Counted from the stretch's first letter, positions 31,897 through 43,753 are shown. The stretch is 64,000 bases of DNA from Canna indica (GCA_034359265.1 CP136895.1:46580001-46644000); one strand, 5' to 3'. A program made the numbers and translations. The notes: a model not told the origin generated them from the letters alone.

Positions 31897-32582
31897 AATG
31901 CCACACCCACATGTGGGGCCTAATTTTCAAATTATGTTGCTAAACCTGTATATTGGCAGGTAACATGCGTGTGAGAGGTGTGCATGGATGTTTTGGTTAA
32001 TTTTAGGGGTCGGAGACCCTATGATTATGTGGTTGTGAGGATAAAGACTAGAACTGTGCAATATGTTCAAAATTCATTTTTGACATATTTTGAGACATGG
32101 TTCATGGATCAAGTGTTATCCGATTGGTGAGAAATTTTGGAGACTGTTAGTAGGTTGTATGTACCACCCCGATACCAAATTTCTTCAAATTATATGCTGG
32201 GGTTGAAGGGTTTATAAATTTTTGAATAGGGCATATCAATTTTTCCATCTCTGCACTATCGAGTTTTTATATTTTGTGGTGAGTTTGACACGTCATGTGA
32301 AGGGCGAGTCGCTGCCCTATGACAATGAAACTTTGAGGGAAGCTTGTATGACATGTGTAACAGCAAATGAATCAAGTTTGAGATAAATCGGCTAGAAATC
32401 AAGGGAGATATGAGTTTAGCAAAATGGCTTGATAATTGTGAAAGCGGCAGGTGATTGTAGAAATATCTAAATTGACAAGTTTGTCACATTGTTTCATGAT
32501 CGATTCATTACCCAAATGACCTGAAACTTGGAGGACAGTTGGTATGACATATGAACATGCTTAGTGTGTGATTTCTATAGCC
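31897..32582. repeat. Repeat block W, copy 3
   Basis: Colinear with 26763-27440 to about CTATAGCCT, after which copy 2 goes on into the spliced ORF. This copy is joined instead to a Tekay-type LTR fragment. Confidence 0.8.
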
Positions 32583-33255
32583 TGGGAAGCCCCTAAAATA
32601 CTCAAATCGATGGTTAAAACAGCGAGATCCGACAAGAACATCATAAAATAGTGAGTACCTATCGTTGAAATCATAGATCGTTGGAAAAACGCGAGAACTC
32701 AACCTAGCATCTAGGGTTCGGCCACCCGCCTCCCCCAAACTGTTAAAGCCTTAACCACTCACCTTTCTAAGAAGAGAAAACAGTGAGGAAGAAGATCCCC
32801 ACGTCCTCGAAGTGATCGGCTCCGGCAATGGCAAGATCTCCTACCAAGAATCCGAGTAGTGCCTCCCCTTTTTTTCCCTTGCTCCTCCTCTTTCTCCCTT
32901 GCTGCCTTGTGCGGCTCAATGAATGAGCCACACGGCTGCAAGATGAGGGTTTTAATCCCTCATCTAGCTTTCCAAATGAGGCCTCTTGACTCACTTAACT
33001 CGCACTCAAACCTCGACTAAACCCGAACTCAACTTTGGTTCCGACTCAACCCATAATATGACTCGAGTTAACTTAATTTAAGGTATGATTTTATAAAAGG
33101 AAAGTTAATTATCCAAATAGACTTCATGATTCATTAGCCGAGTCATACCTTTTCACTCGAGGCGATCCTGAGGCTCGACTCGACTACCCCCGGGTCCGAC
33201 GCGCTGCACCAAAATAGATTTTTATAATAGGAAACTTTTTTTTTCGGGTCTTACA
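32583..33255 (-). mobile_element. Gypsy LTR fragment, probably Tekay-type
   Basis: On the reverse strand it starts TGTAAGACCCG at 33255, the usual kind of 5' terminus for this group (compare TGTAATGCCC at 58860 and TGTAATATCC at 40802). A TATA-like ATTAAAAC is followed about 20 bases later by a stem-loop at 32909-32933. The rest of the LTR is missing at 32583. Confidence 0.65.
32909..32933 (-). promoter_or_regulatory. Stem-loop GTGCGGCTCA-loop-TGAGCCACAC
   Basis: A ten-base stem with one mismatch and a five-base loop (ATGAA), just downstream of the TATA-like box on the reverse strand. The same kind of element is at 41107-41127. Confidence 0.6.
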
Positions 33256-33556
33256 CTTTTTAATCCCCATTCACTATAATAAAGACTACATGTAGTTCCT
33301 TTCCCTATAATAAACAAAAGGAAAACAAAAAAGGCTGTTTTTTTATCCTCAGTCACTATAATAAACAAAAATGGAAAACTTAGGTACCAAAATTTGGTAC
33401 TTCTCTACATTGGACATCAACATAATGATCAAAAGTACCAAAACTAATTGGTGAATAGTAGTGTAATGCCATTACTAATTGGGACGATTTAAGAGCAACT
33501 ATTGCAGTATACTATTTGAACTATCTACTTGTATACTCTTTATACCTCATGAAGTA
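33256..33556. other. Short non-LTR spacer
   Basis: No gene. TCACTATAATAAA occurs twice (near 33271 and 33352), and a near-perfect palindrome GGTACCAAAATTTGGTAC lies near 33384. It is flanked by a gypsy LTR on the left and a truncated SIRE LTR on the right; it could be old target DNA. Confidence 0.4.
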
Positions 33557-34256
33557 GATGAAGGTATATTTATATCCTCACGAAGAAATGATAGCTCGAC
33601 AGATAGTTTTGTATCTGTTGCAGGCCGCCGGTCGATTGGTCGGTCGATTGACCGATTGACCGATCATTCGACCGCTGCTTTCTCTCTATGGTCAGTTGAC
33701 CGACGGGTCGACCGCCCAGACGCAAATCATTCGATCCCGCAATCGTTTGACCAGTCGGTCGACCGACGCGATCTTGCGTCTTCAGCAAACGTAGTCCGGT
33801 CGACTAATCGGTCGATTGCTAGGGCTACTACCCTTTTTAGGCCTCTGTTGGTCGACCGACAAAGCTACTGCCTTTTTCTTACCCTGTTCGGCTGACCACC
33901 CGATCGACCGAATTTAGGCTAAATTTTATTTTTCAGCCTGGTTTTCTTTCGCACTTTATTTCCGGGTTCCGACTTTCAACGACCATCAACTTGAAGAACT
34001 TTCATGTGATCTCTGAGCCCGTCCAATACGTCTTTGGTGCACGCGTCGCTCTTCGAGAAGTTTCCGTGACTAACCCGAGCACGATGATCAATGTCCTTTT
34101 GATTTCTAATTTCTTCTGATATTTTCGATCGGGGACATCGAACGCTAATTGATATAGAATCTGAAAGATTTCTCGACGAAATATTAGTTCCATGTTTTTT
34201 ATCATCAAAACCGAGATTAAGAGATTAAGATCAAGGTTGAAAACCTAAATCCAACA
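33557..34256 (-). mobile_element. SIRE-type 3' LTR, truncated
   Basis: It matches 19975-20737, including the TATA box (reverse of GGTATATTTATATCC near 33563) and a GTCGACC array (33625-33910). It ends CCAACA at 34256 before the polypurine tract. The part beyond the TATA box (R/U5) is missing on the left. Confidence 0.85.
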
Positions 34257-37200
34257 ATCTCCCCCTTTTTTGATGATGACAAACATCCTTAAGAAAATGT
34301 ATATATTAAAGCATAGAGGATATCAACTAAGGGATTTCTCCCCCTATCAACATGCATATTTATGGAAATAAACTCCCCCTATCTATATGCATGGATTTCC
34401 TATATTTTTCTCCCCATATAATTTTCTTCCCCTTTTACCTATACTTCTCTCCCCTTTTTACATATACATTTCTCCCCCTTTTGACATAAATCAAAAAGGG
34501 CAAGAAAGGTCTATCTATTCAAACGGATGAAACACAAATATTTTTTCATGAAGTTGAGACTTTAAAGATTTGTTTCATGAAACATGAAAATCTCAACCAA
34601 AGGGATGGAAAACAATATTTGATATGAAAACAAAATCATACATGATAAAAAAATAAAGGTGATAGATACAATTCAAAGCTAAATCATGTATGCACTCAAG
34701 TATGAATGTACTCATATCTTTTTCATGACATTTTTAGATTTCATTCAAACCCTCAACATATCAATATATGGTTATTTAAATCATGTATATCAAGTTTGAA
34801 GTGAAACTAATGTCATTTAATCAAATTTTCAACTTAGCACGATTTCATTTTGAATTAATCATGAAAACATGAAAATGCTAAGTTTCAAGTTTTGCTATCT
34901 ACTCATGTTTTCTCATATTTAGGTACTTGGACATCTAACATGAGAGAATGTAAGTCTAAGAATCAAGTTTGAGCTTAAGTTGAAATTTTTAAGTTACTTT
35001 CTTGACTTAGGTCAATCTATACCTCAAGATTTTAAAAAAATCAAATATTTAAATCTATACAAAATCATATTTTCGATGAAAATCTTTGGTATATTTTTGG
35101 ATGAATTTTGATACCAAATATTGAATGGTCATTTGAAATGCATGTATAAAGTTTGAACTCAAAAGAGTTTTCAAAGACCATTTTTCATCCTATATTGATT
35201 TTAATTAAAAGCTTATTTTTAAGATATCGCTCAATATATCAAAATCATTTTTAGAAATAATTTTACTCAATGAATAATGAGAATGATATTAGAGATGAAA
35301 TCAAAATAGCATGCACAAAGTTTCATTTGAAGTTTTTGAAGAAAGCTCAAAGTATCGAAAAGATTGATATTTTTAAAAAATGATACTTTGCATTTTTAAA
35401 GACCAACTTTAAAATTCCATTTTAAATCAGATTCTTGATGAAACTTTTTGAAAATTTTAATGATAAAACTAGATTTTTCAGTGAATGTGTAGTTTCAAGA
35501 ATCATTTAAAAATGATTTTTCTATATTTCTCTAGAAATAACAGAAATTGATACCAATTGTAGGTTGAAATGGTATTTTTGTAATTTTTAGTTATTCTTAA
35601 AACTTGTTCAATTTTTATTCAAACTTTCATGACACCACATGATGGTCATGTAAATAGTATTTGTCAAGTTTGAAATGAAAATTATGTCCTTAACTCAAGA
35701 TATCAACCTAGCATGGTTTCATTCAAAACTAAACTAGTTTTTATGAAACTCGCTAAGTTTCAATCTTAACATTTACTCATGATTTTTCTAATTTAACCCT
35801 ATGGATACCTAACAAGAGTAAATCTAAACATGTTTCTCAAATATGGATCAAAAATGAAACCTTTAGGTCAACTTGGTTCGAGAGAGGTAAGCATTAATTG
35901 ACCTCTATGTCATTTTATCCATATCCATATGAATTTTTCACTCTAAGTGCATGGAAACATGTCATACCTATTCCTAAACATGTTTATGAAGTTTGGACTT
36001 AAAATCAAGTGTCCAAGTCAATTTGTTGACTTGGGTCAAACTTCTCAAGCTTAAGTCCTTTAATTGATCTAGTTATCACATTTTCATCTACAAATGAGTT
36101 TTCAAGATTGAACACCTAGAATCATATCATGTGTGTATCTAAACATGTTCATTTCATTTGTAACTTAAAATGAAGTCTCTAAAGAATAATTTTAACCAAG
36201 TTCAATTTCATAAATATCATGATATCTTGAAATGAGCTAAGTTATCAAGATTTTTCCTACTCATGAAAATTCAAATATTTATCATGCAAAATCAATCATG
36301 AGTATATAGAGACATCATCAAAACATGAAAATTCAAGATTTATACTAAAATTATTGTAACATTAAATCCATACCTTATTCTTAGAAATTTACCCGTAGAA
36401 TTAAATCCATACCTTGTAAAATTTCATATCCTTTTTCATTTTCTTTTAGATAGCATAGCCTTGCAAGTAGACATCATTAGTATCATAATGAAATAATATG
36501 TCAACTAGCAAGCTAACATACTAAATAGCACAAGTTTAATGCAAAGTTTCATTAAATGAAAATTCAACCTATGCTAGATAGTAAAGATTCATTTTAAGGT
36601 GGATACCATGATACCAAAATGAATCTAAGGGATCTTAAGATGTGAAACATTTAAATAATAAGGTCCCTAACCATGTTAAACTAGTTTGGACTTACAAGAA
36701 GGTCTCTAGAATCAACCTAGAGCAAGTTTCATTCAATGAAATTTGACTAAGTGCTAAAATTTTACCTACTCATGAAAATTCAAGTGTTTGACATGCAATT
36801 TTAGTCATGAGTATAGAGACATGATTTTAGCTTAAGCATTGAGGTATAACCCTAAGATTTTGAATTTATCAAAGTTATACCTTATTCATGATAATTTGCC
36901 AAACTAATCATTTTCTTCCTAATTATTAGCCTTCCCAAAATATTTATAACTTGCAAGTATACTTTATAAGTAGAAAATGAAACCAAATCTACATGCAAGC
37001 TATCAAATTAAATAGCGAAGAGAAAAACCAAATATCATTTTCAAAATTCAACTTCACTAAATAGCATGGATTCATTTTCATATAAATCATTCATGATAAC
37101 AAAATGAATCAAGAGATCTCAAAATATGAAATTTTGAAAAATAAGATATCCAACCCTTCCTATTGGTTGAAAACCGAAAAGCCACAATGAGCCTACGATT

Positions 37201-37408
37201 TAGAACCGCAAGGTCGCTTAGGTCCATTACAGGCCACATAGGTCTCCGAGGAGATTGGGAAATCAAAAATTAAAAATATTTTTGAAACTTATCAAGAAGG
37301 GAAAATCTACTAATATTAAGCATATACCAAACTCCAAATATAATTTAAGCAATGGGATATAGGAGATGATACCGAAATAGTTTTGATGTCAACTTTACCC
37401 AAGGCATC
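34257..37408 (-). mobile_element. SIRE 3' non-coding region, 3.15 kb, AT-rich
   Basis: The longest example here of the region between SIRE pol and 3' LTR (shorter versions at 20738-22190 and 47175-48240). It has no coding potential. It contains diverged direct repeats built on TTCATTCAAACTTTC, then ATGGTCAT and TCAAGTTTGAAATGAAAAT, seen near 34740, 35100, 35620 and later. It is cut at about 37408, where + strand gypsy pol begins. Confidence 0.75.
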
Positions 37409-38335
37409 AAGGTAGCTTGAAGTTGCTGGCCAAGGAAGGGGAAACTCGTTGGTGGCCATTTCAAGCCCGAAACTACTTCTAGGCGGTTGCTAGTCCATCT
37501 TGGCCTTTGTGTCTATCGCAGAGGGAAGCGGAGGTGCGGCCAAGGATGTTGAGAGCACGTCAGTGGTATGTGAGTTCTCCAATATTTTCCCAGAAGAGTT
37601 GCTAGGTTTTCCCCCACAGGGGGAGATCGAGTTTTGTATTGTCTTGCAGCCTGGGGTGAAGCCGATCTCCATTCCATCTTATCGGATGGCACCCGCTGAG
37701 TTGAGAGAGTTGAAGTCCTAGTTGCAGGAACTTCTTGATTTGGGTTTCATACGCCCGAGTGTTTCACCTTGGGGTGCCCCAGTGCTCTTCGTGAAAAAGA
37801 AGGATGGGTCCTTGCAAATGTGCATTGATTATCGATAGCTTAAAAAGGTGACAGTGAAGAATCGTTACCCATTGCCCAAGATTGATGACTTGTTTGATCA
37901 ACTTCAAGGGGCTAAGTGGTTTTCTAAGATTGACCTGCGTTCAGGGTACCACCAACTGAGGATCCGGGATAGTGACATTCCTAAGTCCTTTGGGCTAACA
38001 AATGCACCAACAACATTTATGGACCTAATGAATCGGGTGTTCAAGGAATACTTGGATAGGTTTGTGATTGTATTCATTGATGATATTTTGATATATTACA
38101 GGAGTAGGGAGGAGCATCCTGAGCACTTGAAGACGGTTTTGGAGACTCTCAGAGAGCACAAGTTATAAGCCAAATTTTCCAAGTGCGAGTTTTGGCTGGA
38201 GAGTGTAGGGTTTCTTGGCCATGTGGTGTCGAGTGATGGGGTAAAGGTGGACCCTCGGGGATCATGTGGTTCCTTGGCTATGTGGTTCCTTGAACTTTCA
38301 GGAGCTCAAGGATTGCTTGACGTCAGCACCGGTTC
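37409..38335 (+). pseudogene. Tekay-type chromovirus pol relic: protease end and reverse transcriptase
   Basis: One frame with three stops gives [98 protein letters not shown] and the catalytic FIDDILIYY near 38077. [16 protein letters not shown] closes the part read in frame. After about 38258 some 150 bases are missing, and a short scrambled junction precedes a piece of [12 protein letters not shown] in another frame. The 5' LTR, gag and most of the protease are lost. FIDD and the wording match the chromovirus at 53295-54330. Confidence 0.87.
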
Positions 38336-39547
38336 CATGGCCATGTGCTTGACGTCCTTGGCTTACTTTCTCTTTCTACTTTAATTTCTTTTAAATAACT
38401 CCAACTTCAACCAAACGTAAGTGAACTAAGTGATGTTCGTTGGCGAGTATGAAACACAATTGTAAGCAAACACATGAAGCAATGCAAACATAAGAAAGTA
38501 TAGTGGTCCGGCCAACCGCCTACTCCACTACCTTGGCTCCACACCATGGATTTCTAACCAAATCCCTTATAGACTTTGTGTTTCCCTTTGAATACAACCG
38601 AGGACTTGGTTCTCAACCCTTTGAGAACTCATCAAACCTATTCACCTAGGCGAAACATAATTCTACAAGGTAAACCCTAAGTGTTTACACTAGCACACCT
38701 AGCAAGCTAATCAATGAAAATCAAGTTCAAATAACAAGTAAAATTACAATGAAAAAAGCTAAAGAGTAAACCAAGGCTAAGAGCTCTTTTCCAAGCCTTC
38801 AAAGCCTCCAACTCCACAAGACATTGAGATCGAATCGAAGCCGGAGTTGAGGGAAGATGAGCGCTTGAGAGATGTCATCGATCGGAGAAGCAAGTGCGAG
38901 CAAATCAAGCTTAGAAGGCACAAATCACACTTTGGAAGCTTATCTCAATGGTTAAGAGTTTTTAATGAAGGTTGGTGAGAGGTATTTATAACCCCTCCCA
39001 CGAAACGGCTCTTCAACAAGAATTTTTTCGCCCGTTGGACGTCGACCGGTCGCTTGCCAGTCGATCGTCGATCGACCGACTGATCGACCGCCCAGTGACC
39101 GCTGGCGTCGTGTCATTCTACCGCTATGTTCGGTCAATCGACTTCATCGCATTTTAGTTCCTCTGTTGTCCGGTTGACCAAATTAGCCACTGCCAGTTTT
39201 TGGCCTTGTTCGGTCAACTGACCGGTCGATCGACTGGTCGACCAAACTTGGGCTGAGGCTGATTTTTACATTTGCTTTGTTATACGCTTTTTCATGGATT
39301 TTGTTAACAAGTTTTGACTTGGATAACTTTAGAAATATGCTTGGGATGAGATCCTAGGGATATATTACAAGGAATCTACTTAATATGCATCTGAGCCTTT
39401 CTTGATGATTTTTGTGATTCTCCGAGCGAAGTTCACGTGCTTATCGCAACCTCAACCTGAACTCAAAACTACACACACATATATTAAATACATGTTTGTT
39501 ATCATCAAAATAGAGATCGAAGCCTAGGGGGAACCCTTGGGCCAACA
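38336..39547 (-). mobile_element. SIRE-type LTR (variant A') fragment
   Basis: It matches the variant LTR at 28701 in reverse: TATAGTGGTCCGGCC, a TATA box (reverse of GGTATTTATAACC near 38981) and a GTCGACC array (39040-39245). It ends GGGCCAACA at 39547. The left edge is diffuse (about 38375). It interrupts the gypsy pol between RT and integrase. Confidence 0.75.
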
Positions 39548-39895
39548 ATCTCCCCCTTTTTGATGATGACAAACACAACATGAAATTTTATATAAAAGAA
39601 GACTCTAAGTATCATTTGTCAGTTTGAGTTAAGGCATACACAACTTAGTTCATAATTTCACATATACTCCCCCCATCAATATGCATATTATGCTTGTAAC
39701 TTCCCCTATCTATATGCATCATTTGTCTATATTATGCTTGTAACTTCCCCTATCTATATGTAACTTCCCCTTTACTTTTTCTCCCCCTTTTGACATCAAT
39801 CAAAAAGGGCAAGAACTACGGCACTATTAATGTGTTCTATCATTAAAACCAAGAAAACCATAAAATTGAGCATCATCTAAGCAATATGTGTGGTT
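39548..39895 (-). mobile_element. SIRE 3' internal fragment with polypurine tract
   Basis: It continues from the LTR with the reverse of ATCTCCCCCTTTTTGATGAT, then CCCCT-rich sequence as at 11555-11800. It is cut at about 39895, where integrase sequence of the host gypsy element resumes. Confidence 0.75.
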
Positions 39896-40745
39896 ATTTT
39901 TCAACTAAGCAGTTTGTGAGGTTGTTTTTGAATCAGATCGTCGCATATCTCGGTGTCCCTGTTATGATTATCTAAGATCGGGGTACTCAGTTCACAATTC
40001 GATTCTGGCAGTCCTTTCAGGAGGCATTGGGCATTCAGGTTCGATTAAGCACTGCATTTCACTCTCAAATAGATGGTCAGTCCTGGATTTGGAGGGTAGT
40101 TGGGAGAGGCACTTGCTCCTGATTTAGTTTGCCTACAATAACAGCTATTGTAGCAGCATCGAGATGGCCCCTTTTGAGGCATTGTATGGGCGGCAATGCA
40201 GGTCACTTGTAGGCTATTTTGAGGCGGGGGATTCCCTTATGATGGGACCCGACCTGGTTGAGGAGATAGTAGAAAAGGTGAAGCTAATCAGGGAAAGCTT
40301 GTGGGCAGCTTAGAGTCGCCAAAAAATGTATGCCGATGGAGAGGCCAATGAGGTAGAGTTTGCTGAGGGGGACATGGTTTTCCTCAAGGTATCCCCTATG
40401 AAATGGGTGGTAAGATTTGGGAAGAGAGGGAAGCTAAGCCCTAGGTTTATCAGGTCGTTCCCTATTCTCAAACGTAGAGGAGCAGTGGCATATGAGTTGG
40501 CCTTACCTCCCAGTATGGTCTGAGTGCATCCAGTTTTCCATGTATCCATGCTAAAGAAGTATGTCCGGGATGAGTCCCATGTTATTGAGCCTACCGCGGT
40601 AGAGATGGATTCAGCAGTCTCTTACGAGGAGAGGCCAATTGAGGTCTAGACCACCAGAGCACCATTCCGGGCAGGAAGCCACCTGGGAGGTGGATCAGGA
40701 TACGAGGGAGCGATATCCTTCAATATTTGAGAATTTTGTAAGTCC
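39896..40745 (+). pseudogene. Tekay-type chromovirus integrase and chromodomain remnant
   Basis: Readings include QFVRLFLNQIVAYLGVPVMI, DRGTQFTIRFWQSFQEALG and TAFHSQIDGQS. After frame changes come the GDMVFLKVSPMKW, RKLSPRF-like and RRGAVAYELALPP blocks of the integrase C-terminus. SYEERPIEV follows, then, after a small deletion, SGQEATWEVDQDTRERYP. The last two are the edges of the chromodomain that targets such elements to marked chromatin (family knowledge). Most of the chromodomain core is missing. Confidence 0.82.
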
Positions 40746-40787
40746 TTAAGCTTTGCTATAAAAAAAAATTCATGAACGAATTTTCCC

Positions 40788-40801
40788 TAAGGGGGGAGGA
40801 T
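40788..40801 (+). other. Polypurine tract
   Basis: CTAAGGGGGGAGGAT directly precedes the 3' LTR start TGTAATATCC at 40802. Confidence 0.85.
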
Positions 40802-41083
40802 TGTAATATCCGAGATATTATCGCTATTTTCTATTATTCATTTTGTGTTGCCAGTCTAGCGAGCTGATTTGAGATCGAGCTGAGTCGACTCATGGTCCGG
40901 TGCGAGCCTGGGAGCTCAGGTAAGTAGAAACATAAATTGTGTTTTCTTTACTTAATTAAATTTGTATTGCATATGTTTGAGCATTATTAATGATGCTTGT
41001 GGTTAGCGGGTTTTAGATATGGGTTTGAGGCGAATGCGGGTTAGCTAAAGGGGTAGGGTGTAGATGGGAGTTTGGGAAGGGAT

Positions 41084-41090
41084 TATAAAA
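41084..41090 (+). promoter_or_regulatory. TATA box of the Tekay-type LTR
   Basis: TATAAAA in GGGATTATAAAATCTCC, 16 bases before the stem-loop. Confidence 0.65.
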
Positions 41091-41106
41091 TCTCCCCTAG
41101 GGCTAG

Positions 41107-41127
41107 GCGGCTCCTTTGTGGAGCCGC
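41107..41127 (+). promoter_or_regulatory. Stem-loop GCGGCTCC-TTTGT-GGAGCCGC
   Basis: A perfect eight-base GC-rich stem with a five-base loop. Its place just after the TATA box puts it at or near the transcript 5' end. Confidence 0.7.
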
Positions 41128-42339
41128 ACAAGCTGATTGGAGGAGAGGGGAGCCGAGCCGCCCCCCCGCTCCCCTCTCTTGGAGTTGCCGCACCCCTTAG
41201 GAGCCAAGCTGCCGCAGCCGCCTCTCGTGTGCCGGATTTCAGAGGCCGTCTTCAGGAGTTTCTTTCTCCCTTCTTCTTCCTAATCAAGTTAGTAGTTCTT
41301 CCTTCCTATCTCTCTTTCTTGTTCTTGTGTTCTTGAGCCGTTCTCTTGAGTATTAAGAAATCTTATTGTTTTTTCCATTGAAATTGTGATTTCTTGTCAT
41401 TTTCTCGTGTTTCCATGAAAGAGGAGGCCCGAGGACCCCCCCTTTGTGGTGCAGTAGCCCTAGGATTGTCCTAGGGGGGCTCGGCCAAGATAGGTATGGG
41501 ATGCCCTCAAGGTGTTTGTGAAATTGCCTAAGAGAGCATGTGATGTTTAATGACGTTTACATTCCTTGATGATGAATCTTGTTATGTTCTTATGATGTTA
41601 AATCATGTTTAATGTCAAAATCATGAATCTCAGCGTGTTACATTTATGATTTCATATGAAAAGATTTGATCTTGATGTGTGGTTCTTTAATTTATGAAAG
41701 CATGAATCTTAATGTTGATGTATGGATTTGATGCATGCAAAATTATGTTTAGAAGATAGACTTTTTAATTGTTGTTTGTGATGAATGTAATCTAGTTTGG
41801 CAATATTTATGAATAATTATTGTTGTGATTTTTGCATTAATTAATTAGACACGCTGAAATCTAAAGCATGCTGAAATTTCATGTTGGATTATCATTAATG
41901 ATGATGAGATTTGGAATATAGTCATGTAACCTATCATTTTAACCAGAAAACATACTCTGAAACCATATGACACACTCTAGAAACCAAATTCAGCTTGGGG
42001 ACACCAGAAGTGGGCTCAAACAGTAGGCTGGAAACAAAACCCCTAAACAAAACCTAATTTCGGGAATTTTAATTTTAATTGTAGAATTAAAATTCAAGGG
42101 GCAAAATAAATTGTTAAAGAGCCAACTAAAGAATTTAATTGCATGAAACAAAATCTCATGGGCTGGTGATATTGTGGGTCTGGGGCGTCGAGAGCGGGCA
42201 TAGTGTGTTGCGGCATTTTCCCAATAAGAACACCCATAGGACACCGTCGATGACACTTGACTTAGGTCTTGTTCGTGTCATATCTTTCATAAATGGTGGA
42301 GAGGCTTAGATAGGAGCCGGTTTGCAAGCTTGCGCCCGG

Positions 42340-42565
42340 AAGTTTGGATGGGTAAATCCCAACCTATGTTTAAAAGGAATAAATTCGGATGGGCGAATCC
42401 CGATTATTCCCATTTCTATATAGAATAAGTTTCGATGGGCGAATCCTGATTATTCCCGTTTCTATTTGGAATAAGTTCGGATGGGCGAATCTCAATTATT
42501 CTTGTATCTTTCTTTAAGGGTATATTATGGGAAAAGTTCGGATGGGTAAAAACCTGATTATCATC
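42340..42565. repeat. Tandem repeat in Tekay-type LTR (about five units of 45-60 bp)
   Basis: GATGGGCGAATCCCGATTAT and close variants start near 42348, 42389, 42434, 42481 and 42541, separated by GGAATAAGTTCG-type blocks. GGAATAA and TTATTCC form inverted pairs. Confidence 0.85.
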
Positions 42566-43253
42566 ATAACCCTTGTGGGTGACATGTACGCCTGACGTCA
42601 TGGGTAGGCAGATAGGCTTGTTGTATATTAACGGTTATGTGTATAGGTTGCCTTAGGGCATGAGATGGCCAAGTGGCCAGTTGGTTAGCGATATCACCAG
42701 TCTTGCATTTTCTTGTATGAGATAGACGCATATATACCTTATTCTGTGGTTGGTTTTTGTGGTGGGAGTTGGTAGAACCACTCACTGGGTTCCTTTGGAC
42801 TCACCCTTGTTTCCTTTCTATTTTTTTTTTGCATGGCCTAACCAGTGAGGTAGGTTGGAGCACTTGGCGCAGCTGGAGGCTAGAGGAATACCATTGATCT
42901 CATAGTAGTCTCAGTTTAGGGGTTGTAGTCGAGTCTTGTTAGTGGTAGATCATGCACTCGGTGTTTAGTATTCCGGAGTTGTAGTCCTTTGGGGACATTC
43001 AGTTGTATTCGTTTGAGATAAAGTTTTTTTAAAAAAAACTGTAAATCTTCCAGTTATTTATTTCTGAAACTTTATTTGGCTTGTTGGACTTCTTTTCTTA
43101 AAATGAAAACTTATTTGGATTCTTAGTTTCAACTGTTGTTGTTACATATTTCCGCTATATGATTCTTTTGAGTTGGCATGTGCATGGGAAAGGCTACAGG
43201 GTATAGACACGTATACCCTGGCCGGTCACGTGACCCTAAGACGGGGCTTGACA

Positions 43254-43406
43254 AAGGACGTGCGTGTGTGCATCTTAATATGGGAATAGGAGCACCCTAT
43301 GCAACCGCGGCATAAGGTATACCTTTCCCCTTCTACTCGTAGATTGAATTCCTTAATTGTTGCTAAAGTAGATTGCTATTTCTGTTGCGTTTCTTATTCT
43401 CCAACA
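43254..43406 (+). mobile_element. Family B LTR tail
   Basis: It matches 13885-14085 (GGACGTGCGTGTGTGCATCT, ATTGAATTCCTTAA) and ends CTCCAACA at 43406. It is the remainder of the LTR into which the Tekay-type element inserted. What follows belongs to the CACTA transposon. Confidence 0.8.
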
Positions 43407-43753
43407 TTACCTACTTAAAATAAATAAATTATTATAAACAAAATTTGTTTAATAGCATAATCATGCAGCAAAAAAAATTAAAACTTATGTACCTTAATAA
43501 AATCATTTCCATCATTTCTTCTTTAATGTTTCCTCTGCAATATAGAGTGAAAAATAATATCATAAAAGAACTTCCAATAAATATAGATATACACTTTTAT
43601 AACTTGAATGACCATAATCTTACGAGCTTGAATTACACAAACATGATGAGAAGTCGATGATAAAATATTTCTTTGTGGTGATATTTCATCAGCATTATGA
43701 TCATTTATATCCTTATGTCATTAAAATAAAATCCAATGGTACAATTTATTCTC
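43407..43753 (-). mobile_element. CACTA transposon, 3' part beyond the Tekay insertion
   Basis: The TTCTC duplication shows this stretch was once joined to 58866 onward, so it belongs to the CACTA element. It is AT-rich with no clear reading. A putative exon edge (ATTAAG then GTACATAAG on the reverse strand) lies near 43480. No CACTA terminal repeat was found. Confidence 0.6.
43749..43753. repeat. Target-site duplication TTCTC (left copy)
   Basis: TTCTC lies before the LTR terminus at 43754 and is identical to 58861-58865. Confidence 0.9.

Larger units (their letters stand above)
40802..43253 (+). mobile_element. Tekay-type 3' LTR, complete (2.45 kb)
   Basis: It starts TGTAATATCCGAG after a polypurine tract and ends GGGGCTTGACA at 43253. 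It contains a TATA box at 41084-41090, a perfect stem-loop at 41107-41127 and a tandem repeat at 42340-42565. It lies inside a family B LTR, whose tail resumes at 43254. The matching 5' LTR is absent because the element is truncated at 37408. Confidence 0.85.

Noticed and set aside
32508..32994. Three minus-strand ORFs including a KR-rich one
   Set aside because: Within the leader part of a gypsy LTR fragment; no conserved domain and low-complexity charge.
41064..41336. 90-codon ORF after a TATA box
   Set aside because: Lies in the R/U5 part of a Tekay-type LTR. Composition follows the stem-loop and CT-rich leader; no domain.
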